Source: Epiperipatus broadwayi (lineage: Eukaryota; Onychophora; Udeonychophora; Euonychophora; Peripatidae). From it: DNA of 64,000 bases. The translations under genes were made by a program, and so were the position numbers. Within the stretch, counting starts at the first letter, position 1; the number at the start of each line of letters is the position of its first letter. Shown piece by piece: positions 11,560-22,299 of the stretch. Under the pieces are notes generated by a model. It ran no database searches. It was not told the DNA's origin and worked only from the letters and a program-made list of their open reading frames with translations. The stretch lies in NCBI GenBank assembly GCA_028023455.1, contig JAQFVV010000205.1, positions 975,353 through 1,039,352 on the forward strand. Reading direction: 5' to 3'.

Positions 11560-11930
11560 TATTGCAAGATGACAGCCTAAGTTTGACCCAGCGTTTTCGA
11601 TCCGTAGCTTCTCTTTCCCATATCATACTAGCCAAATTTCTTATTTCATACATTCATCTCACCTATGGTCTCTGTCTAGATATTTCTTTTTAAAATTTCT
11701 TGGAGTCTTGTTTAAGACAGGAACTTTTTCTTATATTATAATTAATCCTTTCTAGAAATGTATAATTCAGATCCATATCTGCCTTTAGTTCTTTCAGTTT
11801 AGTCAGTGATATATGTTTCTTCTCTCACTCTTCTTGTACTCCCAGCTATATTTCAGCATACCTTGTTGATTTGCCTGCAGTTTAATATTGCCCTACTTAA
11901 AAGTGTACAAGTCACAAATCATAACTAAAA
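11560..11930 (-). pseudogene. LINE-3 ORF2 C-terminal fragment
   Basis: On the minus strand, interrupted frames read VLNKTPRNFKKK followed by a WxDE-like stretch. This matches the better copy at 46.86-48.05 kb, where the order is KKDDNRRTVEVLNQIPRN, KRPRKR and RWMNEIRKFA. That layout (DNRWT-V-W-PR-KRPRGRP-RW-DEIR) is the known C-terminal tail of several RTE/CR1/jockey-type LINE proteins. Many stops and frameshifts are present. It is a 5'-truncated dead copy. Confidence 0.5.
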
Positions 11931-11939
11931 ATCACATAT

Positions 11940-12790
11940 GCTAACAGACACCATTCTTGAATAGCAAAAGGGAACATTAGATATTTGTATGTGGAGTGAT
12001 CATAATTCATTAAAATTAAATTCTTGTGGGTTTTACTGCAATTATAGAATAAGAAGCTTGATGTCTAAAGGTTACTAAATAAAAACTGGATATGATATTT
12101 TTTGTGCTTGAAGATCATCTTTTGAATGATTGGCCATAAAGTAATTAATGTCAGTAATGCACATATAATTGAGGGGTTGTAATTTTATTTTTAATCTAAA
12201 AGATTGTGTAAAGTAATTAGTAAGAGAAAGATTGCTTAATGTTATGTCTAGTCATTTGCTTTGCAAGTTACATGACATACTTAGCAATCAGCCCCTATTT
12301 AATTTGATCAAATGGATGTTCAAGTGTAAAACATTTGAGGGTTGATAGTGAACAAAAATCTTGATGATAGCTAATGAGTTGTGACTTGATGACAACATCA
12401 CCTCAATATATAGTCTCAAAAATTTTGTCAGTATGTGAAATACTCCATTACCATCCTCTATATTTCATAATATTGGCTTACATAACATATAGAAATCATA
12501 ATTATGTCCTATTTATTCTGGTCATTTCATTGGAAAGTGACCATGTTGAATGATGACTTAATTTTTCTATGATAAATTTATCTATAGTAGCAATTCTCAC
12601 TATGTGTCAAAAATATATCATTTTTTAAAATCTTTTTATTAGCTGATAGTCTCTTGTTGGTAGATATCACTCTGGTAACACCACAGTTCAGACAAATCAA
12701 TCTTATTTCTATCTGAATTATTCATGTTTCAGCAGCATAAGAGCAATTGGAAAAATAAGATAATAGATCAATTTTAAGATGATTATTTTG
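11940..12790. other. AT-rich stretch, nothing recognised
   Basis: No repeat match or coding content seen between the LINE fragment and the Tigger-like element. Confidence 0.45.
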
Positions 12791-12797
12791 GAATATA

Positions 12798-14307
12798 CCA
12801 GAGTCTCTTTTTATGTGGATTTTTTTAATGCGATTTTGATTCTTCATAATATTTTTTATGTGTTTTTCTTTTATGCAATAAAGAAGTTCATATTTCACAT
12901 AAAATTGGGATTTCCCCATTTATATACATACATACATTATATTTTACATACTTTAAATGCCTGTTGGAAAAAGGTTTGGCAATAAATTTAGATATTGTAG
13001 AAGATTTAGAAAAAGATAATGAAACAGAAGTGGAACTTATTTGTTTCACAGCAAAAATGATTGGAGAAAGTCCTCAATTTTCTAATCAATTGGACAATCA
13101 TTTTTTTGTTAATGACATGAATTATAAATAAGCTCCTAAATTCCAATGAGAGCTAAATAGTTGCATGTCTGGTTATTATGAGCTTCATAAACAATTAGTA
13201 AAATCATCATCTCAAAGTTTAATCACTGATTACATTGTCGACAAAAAAACATTAACTTTTAGACCAAAAATTTTTTAATTAGCTGAGTGAATTAAAGTTT
13301 TAAACTTTTGATTGGTTCAATTACAGAATCAGCAGTAAAACTATATTCGTCTTTTAATATTAGATTTGTTTATAAAAAGCAAATTAATAATTGTTCAGAT
13401 CATGAAAGTGAACAAATTCTTTTTCAAAAATAAATTTCTATTTATAATTGTAAAAATATTCTATAGTGGAGAATAGCAAAAGAAAGTTCCTAACCTATTA
13501 GAAAGTGCTGCACATGTCATTGATTTCTTTCTCCATTTATGTTCATGTAAAAGTAAAAAAATTTTACTAAAATGTTTATTTTTTTTAAATAATTATATTT
13601 TCAGCATATTATTTCAAAATAATTTATAACGTAAAAAAATATGAAAAAATACTCTAAAATATACATTTTTATTTTGAATATCAAAACAAAGAACTTGGAG
13701 CTCTCAAAATTCTTGTCAAGCAACACCTTTGGTTCAAAATGAGCAACAACAAATCAGTGCCTTATAATATGTTTTAAGCTTTAAAAAGATCATAAATTTG
13801 CTACAATAACACAAAAATTGATTGTTTAAAGCAACTTGAAGCCATGAACAAAAAAGTTGATGGACCTGTTTGGTTAATTAAACATAGCACGAGACTGAAG
13901 TTGGCAGTAATTGTATTTTCTCTTGTGATGAATCTGATTTCTTATCAGTTCACAAATGTACCCGCATATTGTCAAATAGTGACAATGATTAAAATATATA
14001 TAAAAAAATGTACAATAAATTACACATAAAACATGTTGTTTTGAATAAAATTAAATACTTAATAAAAAAAGTTTGTCTTGTATCAATTTTTTTCAAATAT
14101 TTGAAATTTTTTATTAGTCATAGTTTATTTCCTCATTTTTTTTTATGTGAATTTTAAATTAATTTTACCTTGTTGCTTTGCTTTTATGCAATTTTTGAAA
14201 ATTATGGAACATATACCACATTTTTCAATGTAAGTTAAGTCTCTTTTTGTGTGATTTCTTTTATGCAGGGTGGGAACCTATCTACCACATAAAAAGAGAC
14301 CCAGGTG
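12798..14307 (+). mobile_element. Tigger/pogo-like DNA transposon remnant, copy 1
   Basis: The element is bounded by TA dinucleotides (12796-12797 and 14308-14309). Its ends are CCAGAGTCTC at the left and GAGACCCAGGTG at the right, followed inwards by TTTATG(T/C)GGATTTTTT-type sequence. TA target sites and T-rich TIRs of this kind fit the Tc1-mariner/pogo superfamily. A transposase C-terminus is readable in pieces at about 13130-13250 (ELHKQLVKSSSQSLITDYIV). A premature TGA in the FQ*EL context is shared with copy 2. Compared with copy 2 it has about 600 bp extra between 13260 and 13880. Dead. Confidence 0.6.
13260..13885 (+). other. Extra internal segment of Tigger-like copy 1
   Basis: This segment is absent from copy 2 at 17.19-18.39 kb, whose sequence runs directly from the IVDRKPLT codons into the HKTESGTS codons. 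Near its right end, frames at about 13790-13850 read like a transposase N-terminal helix (ITQK / IDCLKQLEAMNKKVD). That region would normally lie upstream, so this may be a nested or rearranged second transposon fragment. Confidence 0.35.
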
Positions 14308-14642
14308 TACTTTGGTCTGCTGTTTCTATCACAATTCTTCTGTCTATTTTTTTATCACATTGAATAATTTTGATAGTAGTGAAACCCATATATCCAAATT
14401 TATCTATCATTTCAAAACCACTAACTTCTAATTTGGGAATTGGTGATATTTATTTATTCTAAATCATAACATTAGAATACCTTTGAAAAATTTTGCCTGA
14501 TAGTTGTTAACTTTTTTTTTATCAGCAGTAACAGCAAAATGCCACCAGGGTTTCTCAAATTATTTAATGTGTTGCCCACTCATTGGTACTCTCTTCCCCT
14601 CCCCCAATTCTAAAACCACAATGTATGATAAATTATTAAATG

Positions 14643-14740
14643 CTTTCTTGCTCAGGAGTTTATAAGAAGTTTGAGCATTATGGTTGCAATCTGTAGGCCT
14701 TGAGTTCAGAGTCTTTTATTCTATCACCACATCAAATCAT
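14643..14740 (+). repeat. SINE-like unit, single copy
   Basis: GCTCAGGAGTTTATAAGAAG, then CCTTGAGTTCAGAGTC and a CTATCACCACATCAAA end. This is the same layout as the tandem units at 23.8-24.6 kb. Confidence 0.5.
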
Positions 14741-14954
14741 TCAGACATATAGTATAGCCATGATGTACCCTACATTTTGTACCAAGCCCAACTTGTGTAC
14801 CTTGTACATCATATATAATACTCCATATTTTAATACTAAATCTTGATTAAAATGGGATGCATGTTGTTTATTAAACTACACTTCTTACAATGCAAATATA
14901 TATTGTACAGATGCTTTTTAATGTGTATAGTATACCTATATAAAGTATGATTAT

Positions 14955-15608
14955 TAATCATATCACAAAACACTCTTGTTCCAAATATGTTACTTAAAAT
15001 TATTTGGCAGGCAGATTTATAATGATTCATTTTTATAAACTTGCATTTATAATTTTACTTTTCATTTATTAATGCCTATTCATTCAGTCTGACAAAAGGA
15101 GAATCCCTCCTTTATCTGACCTCCAACCATATATATTAAAAATAAATGATCATTGATATCTGAAAAGGCCAAAATATTATTAGAAGCAATCTTAGTCCAT
15201 AAATTAATCAATTCAGCATAATATTTGATATATTATTTTAAATTAAATATTATTAATATTAACGCCACATAAATAATTTTGACTACTTCTCAAATATATA
15301 GCATTTTGGATTATAATCATACCACAGAACATTGATATCCAAAAAGCCGAGACCTATTTTTAGCTGTGATCTTTTTCATAAATTAATCAAGCCAGCTTAA
15401 TGTTTTATACATTATTTTACAATACATATATATATGGTTAGAGATCACATAAACGAGGAATTCTCCTTTTGTCAGACTGAATAAATAGGCATTGATAAAT
15501 GAAAAGTAAAATTGTATTTGCAAGTTTATTAAAAATGATTTGTTATGAATCTGCCTGCAAAATAATTATGAGTAAGATATTTGGAATGAGAGTGTGATAT
15601 GATTATAA
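14955..15608. mobile_element. Foldback element D
   Basis: The left arm (about 14955-15106) and right arm (about 15455-15608) are reverse complements at roughly 80% identity. Both include TCTCCTTTTGTCAGACTGAA and CTGCCTGC. The interior has two diverged direct copies of a 90-bp unit starting TTGATATC (15152 and 15330), each with CATAAATTAATCAA. No coding capacity. It lies between the two inverted Tigger-like copies. Confidence 0.7.
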
Positions 15609-15639
15609 TCTTAAACATTACATATACAAGGCAGTAATC

Positions 15640-16745
15640 AAAATTATTCATACACTATTGAAATTAGTAAATACAATTATTGCATAAACAAAATTTTAAA
15701 GAAATTATAATAATGTAATTATTAGTAATAAATTGAAGGAAACTTCCTGTTTGTGTGGTCACTCATTCACATTTATTCAAAAAAATAATAAAGACTTAGT
15801 TTACTGTGTTTTTATTTTTTAAATAAGAGAATAGGATAATGTCAGAATTTCATCACATTTAAACACATTCTGGATTACATCCTGTTTTTTCAATAATATT
15901 CCCTTATGAAAACAATAATCTCATTATTCAGTAGCTATAGATCTTGTAATTGTTATGTTTTTTTTAGTCTGTATCAACTTTGGATTACTTAATGATTTCT
16001 GCTTGCCATTACCTAATTCATATTCTTCGTTAAACTTAAGTTTTATGATACAATACAACAACAGTTTTACGGGTTTTTCTGCCAGTCGTACTTGCTAATT
16101 TCCCCTTCATTGCTTAAGAAAGATACTTTACAATTTTTTTTTAAAATTTCATAAAACTTCTAGCTTTACATTTAGACAATATTTTATTACCTGAAATACT
16201 GTACCACATCAAAGTCAAAAAGGATAATAAAGCAAAGAATAAAAGATTACTTTCAGCATAAGCTAAGGAATGTTATTAGTAAACATGATCACATATCGCC
16301 CTCTATCACAGAAAAAATGACTATTGCCAGATCGTAAAATTTATTAAATATACAAATTATAATGTTTTTATTTTTTTGTTTAGCTACATTTTTTTTTCCT
16401 GATAAGATATAATTGAAGTATGTATTGATACAAGACATATCACAGTTTGACTGTATAATAATCTCAATATCTGAGGGTAGCATTACATTTTTATAAATGG
16501 AAAATTGAAATGTTATATTACATTAATTGCTCTTCATCTGCTAAGAGTCCATCATATGTTATCTTGTCTTTTTTTATATTTTGTTATTCTTATCTTAAAA
16601 CAAAATTTATTCCTTTTACAATATATTAGTTTTTCTTCTTCATGATTTGCTTGTATAACTGCCATTTTCTACATCACAAAACTTTGTGCAATGAAAACTT
16701 GTGGAACTCGATCTGAAATTGATTCTTAATTGTCAATGATTATTA
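15640..16745. other. AT-rich stretch
   Basis: No recognised repeat or gene. The small open frames here are typical of the base composition. Confidence 0.45.
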
Positions 16746-16748
16746 AAT

Positions 16749-16760
16749 TTAGAGCAATAT
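16749..16760 (+). repeat. Target-site duplication, left copy
   Basis: TTAGAGCAATAT, repeated exactly at 16860-16871 around the tRNA-Gly SINE. Confidence 0.85.
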
Positions 16761-16859
16761 AGTCAATCATTGGTGGCCTAGCAGTTAGCATAGCTGCCTT
16801 CCAAGCAGCTGGCCCAGGTTCACTTCCCAGTCAATGCATTTGACATAAGGGAAAAAAAA
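16761..16859 (+). mobile_element. Minimal tRNA-Gly(UCC)-derived SINE or retroposed tRNA
   Basis: Sequence 16769-16838 aligns along its whole length with a tRNA-Gly: an A-box region TGGCCTAGCAGTTAGC, an anticodon arm CTGCCTTCCAAGCAG with a TCC anticodon, a B-box GGTTCACTTCC, and a 3' acceptor strand TCAATGC that pairs with six of seven bases of TCATTGG. A 15-bp tail and an A8 tract follow. The 12-bp flanking duplication shows LINE-style insertion. T-stem mismatches and a non-G first base argue against a working tRNA gene. At 99 bp it is unusually short for a SINE. A retroposed tRNA is the alternative. Confidence 0.8.
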
Positions 16860-16871
16860 TTAGAGCAATAT
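16860..16871 (+). repeat. Target-site duplication, right copy
   Basis: Exact TTAGAGCAATAT, immediately after the A-rich tail of the tRNA-Gly-derived insertion. Confidence 0.85.
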
Positions 16872-17184
16872 TAAAATGCTTAGTGAGGTATTTTTATTAT
16901 TATGTAGTCTTTTTAAGCACATTAAAAAACATTTCTATGTGTAAGAACAGTATCAAGTTATCATTTATATTTAATAGGTAAATTTCTGGCACTAATAACT
17001 TGCTTTTTTAGTAAAAATTATTCTTTGTTTAAATGCCAATAATTTGGAGTTTCATTTTTATGGTATATTTCTTTTATAATTATTATTCTTTTCCTATGTT
17101 TATAAACTACATGAATAGATAAATGTATAAATTATTTTGCCAAAAAATTTGAAACCTAATTTTAACAAACAAAAATTTCATATA

Positions 17185-18391
17185 CACCTGGGTCTCATTT
17201 TATGCAGTAGATAGGTTCTGCAGAAAACCCACATTAAAACAAATCACACGAAAATAGACTTAACTTACCTTGAAAAATGGGGGATAGGTTCTGTAATTTT
17301 CAGAAATCGCATAAAAGCAAAGCAACAAGGAAAAATTTCTTTAAAATTCACATTAAAAAAATAAGGAAATAAAGTATGACTAATAAAAATTTTCAAATAT
17401 TTGAAAAAAATTGCTACAAGACAAACTTTTTTTACTTTTTTTATTAACTACAGTATTTAATTTTACATTTTTTCATACATATTTTAATCATTATCACTAT
17501 TTGACAATATGCGGTTCATTTATGAACTGGTAAGAAATCAGATTCATCACAAGAGGAAGTACAACTAGTGCCACTTTCAGTCTTGTGCTGTGTTAATGGT
17601 TTTCTGTCAACAATGTCATCAATGATAAAACTTTGAGATGATGATTTTACTAATTGTTTATAAAGCTCATGATATTCAAACATATATCTATTTAGCTCTC
17701 ATTGGAATTTAAGAGGTTGTTCAATGCAGCAAACTCTCATATTTCAACATTCACTGATGTGTTTCTTTGTCTCACACATCAATGTAAAATCTATGATTAA
17801 ATGATTATGACTTATCAGAAAATAATAAATTTGTCTTCATTTGATAGATATTTTTGTTTACTACTGAAATAAATTTTAAATGTTCACATTTTGTTTCTAT
17901 ATTTAAAAAATCGCAATCAAAACAAAAAGATTATACATTATCATTAGAAAGATTATTTTCAATTTACAAAATCTTCGTTATTTATTTTAAAAATCTAAAA
18001 GAATATTTATTTCTGTTATATCTAACAAAATATGTTTTAAAAGTTTAAAATTTTGAATATTGTGAGATTTTTATACTCATAAGTATAAATCTATTATTAT
18101 TTACTCATAAGTATAAATAGATTATTTATGTAGAGGGTAAGATTCTAAATACATTTTCAAGCCATATTCAAGTTAGTTGCTAATATAACATTATATTTTT
18201 GGAAAAAAAAGTATTTCAAGTCAAAATAAGTTATTAATAATTTAAATTTCTTGATATCTAATAAATATAGTGAAATATGAACTTCTTTACCGCATAAAAG
18301 AAAACCCACATAAAAAGATATTAAGAAGAAACATGAATTGCATAACTTCAAAATCGCATTTAAAAAATCCGCATAAAATGAGACCCAGGTG
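17185..18391 (-). mobile_element. Tigger/pogo-like DNA transposon remnant, copy 2
   Basis: Bounded by TA (17183-17184 and 18392-18393), with both termini CACCTGGGTCTCATTTTATG in inverted orientation. It is the reverse-oriented relative of copy 1 at 12.8-14.3 kb. On the minus strand about 17720-17500 reads as a transposase C-terminus: FEYHELYKQLVKSSSQSF, then an acidic/Ser-rich tail ESGTSCTSSCDESDFLPV. It carries the same FQ*EL stop as copy 1. At about 1.2 kb it is internally deleted. Other frames here are decayed. Confidence 0.65.
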
Positions 18392-18399
18392 TATTACAC

Positions 18400-18990
18400 A
18401 ATGTAAATTTATTTTGTAAAAATCATTAAAATATTAGTCTTTTGCATACGTATGTGTGCATGTTTTTGTGAAGTGGTTTTATTTTTTTTCTTATTTTCAC
18501 TGAGTACACATTTGGTGAAGAGCTTAGATAATCATAGCCCTCTATGGTACTCATCATCAAAAGTGCACTCAGCTAAAAAAAAAGATAAATACCACTTTGT
18601 GAGCTATGATTATGGTGTTTGTCACTGAAAATGCACTCAACTATATTAAGAACAGAATTAAAAAACACTCTGTGAAGCACACACACATGTGTATACAATA
18701 GAATTACAAATACAAGCAAAGTAAAAATTAAAATATTACTCCATATTTTGTAGTTGTTATTGAATTCATCATTGTGTTTTTTATCTCACCTCTACTATTG
18801 TGCAAGCATTCTCCAATACAGAAACTCAAATTACCTTTTCTTGTTATATATGCATTTCCAAATATTTGAATCTCCATACCTATGCTGAAATCTTAATATT
18901 CCTCCTGTCATATCTGACCTTGCTTTCAGAAATGGACTATTTCAGATTCCTTACCTGATTGGATAGCACTCAGTGACTATCCAATGGGAT
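18400..18990. other. AT-rich stretch, small repeats
   Basis: Short matched pieces (GTGCACTCA / ATGCACTCA, and AATCATAGCCC / inverted GAGCTATGATT) lie at 18.5-18.65 kb. No family assigned. Confidence 0.4.
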
Positions 18991-19004
18991 TAAATCCTTC
19001 ACTA

Positions 19005-19445
19005 GGTTTTGTGTACCAAATCTGTATGTTTCCAGTAAGGTAGGGGATTTTCCATTAAATAGTCAGCCTTTTGGAGGCAAGACAGAGAGCAATTTGTTCT
19101 GTAAACCCGAATGACTGAACGTGCTCTCCAATAAACCCTTTGCCACCAGCAAGTGTACTCTCTCTAGTCATCATCGCGACATCTATGCAGTGAGGCAAGT
19201 CCACACAGGGACTGAAAACTGCTACATCTGCAACTGATTCAAGGCAGGTTGTCCAATACAGCTGGAAGAGTCTTACCAGAGCTCACGAGGCAGGCTACTT
19301 ATTTAGTTGAAAGTGAGTTCCATTACTCAGCATGACTACCTCAGCATTCAATTATATAAACTATATTTATTTGTTTGCTTAACTAATGTGTGTATATTTT
19401 TTGTAACTAATAAATTGAACTTATTAATTGTTGAGTAAGTTCTCA
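19005..19445 (+). mobile_element. Possible solo LTR
   Basis: A block clearly richer in G+C than its surroundings. It contains TATATAAACTATA (about 19351), then AATAAATTGAAC (19408) and a CA end near 19447. Immediately downstream is TTGGTCTGTTGGTTTGGAATC, which could be a decayed tRNA primer-binding site. These are the parts expected of an LTR U3-R-U5. I cannot find a second LTR or internal genes in the window, so a solo or truncated LTR is the best reading. It could also be an unrelated repeat. Confidence 0.3.
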
Positions 19446-19504
19446 TCATTGGTCTGTTGGTTTGGAATCGAACCTGTAAGCCTAACTAAACACAACACTT
19501 CCCT

Positions 19505-19590
19505 TACATCACTCTCTCATGAGGTAGAGACTGGTTTCAATTCACTTTTAACACTCTGGGGGAAAGTGAACAATCATTCCATTGCTTATA
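19505..19590 (+). repeat. Family C fragment
   Basis: CACTCTCTCATGAGGTAGAG and TTTTAACACTCTGGGGG match the family C copies at 38.86, 46.3 and 53.9 kb. Confidence 0.5.
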
Positions 19591-19599
19591 AATTTTCTA

Positions 19600-20060
19600 G
19601 CTTTTTGTTTTTATCAGTACATCACTTATCTCAATGTCATATTGTAACCAGTAATTATGTTAGACTGACCATCCGTTTTTGCTATGCATGCACTTAGTGA
19701 ATGACTTTCTCATCAGAAGCTCTAAATGTGAAACCCCCCAAATTTGAATATCCATACTGTATTTTAGCACAATCCCTAGAATGGTTGGTCTCAAGAACTA
19801 TTAAATTCATTCTCAACTGAGGTAAAAAAAAAAAAAACAAATATAAAAATAAATTATTGCGCTTAATCGGCTCACCTAATTGCCTGAACATCACATAATC
19901 TCCCAAGTAACTTTCCATTTAATTGCCTTTTTTATATTTAAGAACGTATTGGACAACATTTTTAAATGTTCAATTCATTTAACATTATATATTATTAGTT
20001 ATTCAACATTACAGTAGACGGCATAGAAGCGTAAAGAAAAAAATATGCGGTAAAACAACA
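19600..20060. other. AT-rich stretch
   Basis: Nothing recognised. Confidence 0.4.
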
Positions 20061-20064
20061 ATGA

Positions 20065-20395
20065 GTATGCTGAAGTCATGTGATATTTTATTGGTTTTAC
20101 ATCAATTCTGGCCCCAAGATAAAAGCACCTATAGCTTTTAAAAAATTAAGGACACCATAATATATAGATACCAAGCTGGTTTCAGATCTTTACGACTATA
20201 CAGGCAAGTGGTCTTACTTTGAAAACATTTATATGTTTTTCAATTTGGGCTAATGGCCTAATAGTTAAAAAGAGAAATAAATGACAGTTGCTAGAAGTAG
20301 AATGGATTGGATTCTAAAGGCGCACTGGCCCAAGATCCAAAACTCCTTACAAATCAAAGCCATTAGCTTGAAACTAATCTGAAGTTATCAGGTAG
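20065..20395 (-). repeat. Family A, diverged copy
   Basis: Follows the module order of the minus-oriented family A: CATGTGATATTTTATTGG, then AGGACACCATAAT, then GATTGGATTCTAAAGGCGC, then AGCTTGAAACTAATCTG. Clearly older than the other copies. A similar core is at 50.0 kb. Confidence 0.5.
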
Positions 20396-20399
20396 GACA

Positions 20400-21150
20400 G
20401 TACTGAATATGGATATATTAAGATTATGGATTTTTTAAGCAATGGCATGTATTACTTACTAAAACTTACATTAGATGGCAGAGAGCTAGTGAAAGAAAAG
20501 TCTACACTGCATTATATGTATATTATTTTATAATAATGCAACCAATTGCTTTATCATGTGGGCAGATTGATGTATATATTTATATGCTGTTATATATGTG
20601 GTATTTCATTTCGTAAATATATAAGTTTATATGTATACGTGCTTGGTGTAAACATATCCTATTTCATTATGAAAGTTACGGAGTTATCACCATGTGCTTG
20701 GAGGTTTGGATGTTTGATATTTCACCTGAAGAACAACCCTTGATTGTAAAATACACACATAATGTCAGAGGACAATCTGAGATTCTGAGCTGGTGGGTGA
20801 TTTCAATAAGGAGGAATAGAGACTTGGAATGGATTGATAACAAAAAAAATTGATAATAAATTTATAATTTTTTGAAAGTCAGCAGAAAAAATTTTAAATG
20901 TTGAAAAAGATTACTTCCTGTCATGTGATAAATCAATTTATAGACAAAAACAAACTAATGCTATTCACCTGTAAAGAAGTAGATAATAATTTGAAATATG
21001 GTTTTCTTTTGCACATATTATAATCATTAGTCCATAATAACTCACCCACTAAAAGGCAAAATCTGCCGAAAATTTCTCCCCAAGTAGCGATTTCCAAGAA
21101 TTTAAAAATTAATATTGAAAATTTGTCTGAAGGTTTGTAATGATGGTATA
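20400..21150. other. AT-rich stretch
   Basis: Nothing recognised. Confidence 0.4.
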
Positions 21151-21151
21151 T

Positions 21152-21431
21152 TATAAGATGTGATATGTTGGACTATTTTCATCATTTATGAGTGAATGTT
21201 GAATGTAAAGAAAATTTTAAACTTTATTTAAACTTTCCAAATACAAACAGCTTGTTAGTAACAACACACAAATAGACAATACAGGTTAGTAATTACACAA
21301 CGTTTCGAGTAGTATTATTCTCCACTCTTCTTCAGGTATTGCTGGCCTATAATATTCGCTTAGAAGTTGAACTCGCACCTTTAGATTTTTAAATATCGAA
21401 TTTTAAATCAAACGCTCTACCAACTGAGCTA
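21152..21431 (-). mobile_element. Palindrome G, left arm: tRNA-Phe-headed retroelement
   Basis: Read on the minus strand, the unit starts with a tRNA-like head. An A-box TAGCTCAGTTGG (21420-21431) and a B-box-like GAGTTCAACTTC (21363-21374) flank TCTAAAGGTGCGAG, the part typical of the tRNA-Phe anticodon/variable region, with about 15 extra bases in the anticodon arm. Next comes CTGAAGA, an A, GAGT-loop-ACTC and GAAACG (hammerhead-like, 21301-21335), and then an AT-rich tail with AATAAAG. This unit is the mirror image of 21442-21745. It could be a SINE, or the terminal part of a Penelope-like element with a tRNA-like segment. Confidence 0.6.
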
Positions 21432-21441
21432 TTCTGTCAAA

Positions 21442-21745
21442 GTTGGTAGATCGTTTGCCTTAAAATTCGATATTCAAGAATCTAAAGGTAGCGAGTTCAA
21501 CTTCTAAGCGAATATTGTCACTGTGCATATAGGCCAGCAACACCTGAAGAAATGTGGAGAATAATACTACTCGAAACGTTGTGTAATTACTAACCTGTAT
21601 TTTCTATTTGTGTGTTATTACTAACAAGTTGTTTGTATTTGGAAAGTTTAAATAAAGTTTAAAAAGTTTAAATAAAGTTTAAATTTTTCTTTACATTCAA
21701 CATTCACTCACAAATGATGGAAATAGTCCAACATATCACATCTTA
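21442..21745 (+). mobile_element. Palindrome G, right arm
   Basis: Reverse-complement partner of the left arm at about 90% identity, separated from it by only about 10 bp. The tRNA-like head begins at GTTGGTAGATCG (5' part of the A-box lost). The B-box is at 21493-21504 and the CTGAAGA-stem-GAAACG module at 21544-21578. The 5' stem strand is changed here (ATGT instead of GAGT). An extra GTCACTGTGCAT is present relative to the left arm, and AGTTTAAATAAAGTTT is duplicated near 21650. Confidence 0.65.
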
Positions 21746-21984
21746 TTGAAAATTCTCTTAATTGTATTTTATTATTATTATTTATCATGACATATGGAAA
21801 AAAAAAAAAAAAGTAATATTAACATACATACATTCAGTATTTCATCTTAACGTGTGACATCATCAAAGTTTATGACGTAGCTTTGAAGTTGAGAGTTCTA
21901 AAATAAATTGTATTTTAAAAAAAAAAATGGTAAACGAGCACTCACAATGGACGTAGTATTTTTTTGCCTAGTTACTCTTTCGAC

Positions 21985-22290
21985 CTTAAGGCAAAGAATT
22001 GTCATGCGTCAGCTACATCAATAAACTTACTTATTTCACGAATCTATGTCATATGAGATCTCTTTCTAGGTCTTTTACAAAGTTTATGATTTCAATTGCC
22101 CATTTATTATCTCTTAATTTTTTCGGTTTAGTCAATGGTATTTGTTCTCTTTTTTTTTGCTACTCCTAACCTAACATATTCTAGTAATTTATTAAGTGGT
22201 ATAAAATATTTGTAATGCTTTTTTTAAATGTCCAAGTTTTAAATCCATATGTAAGAAATGTTATAATAATAATTTTGTCTATATATATAA
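21985..22290 (-). pseudogene. LINE-3 ORF2 C-terminal fragment
   Basis: On the minus strand 22280-22200 reads TFLTYGFKTWTFKK, which fits the well-known LLYGxExWTLxK block downstream of the reverse transcriptase in many LINE proteins. Next come DNKWAIEIINF and a frameshifted RPRKRS stretch, paralleling the 46.9 kb copy. Stops and frameshifts throughout. Dead, 5'-truncated. Confidence 0.5.
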
Positions 22291-22299
22291 AGTAAGATA

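Noticed and set aside
16769-16838. A functional tRNA-Gly(UCC) gene
   Set aside because: T-stem mismatches, an unpaired first acceptor base, an A-rich tail and exact flanking duplications point to a retroposed copy.
18440-18690. Another foldback element
   Set aside because: Only about 11-bp inverted matches and short direct matches are visible, not enough to support an element.
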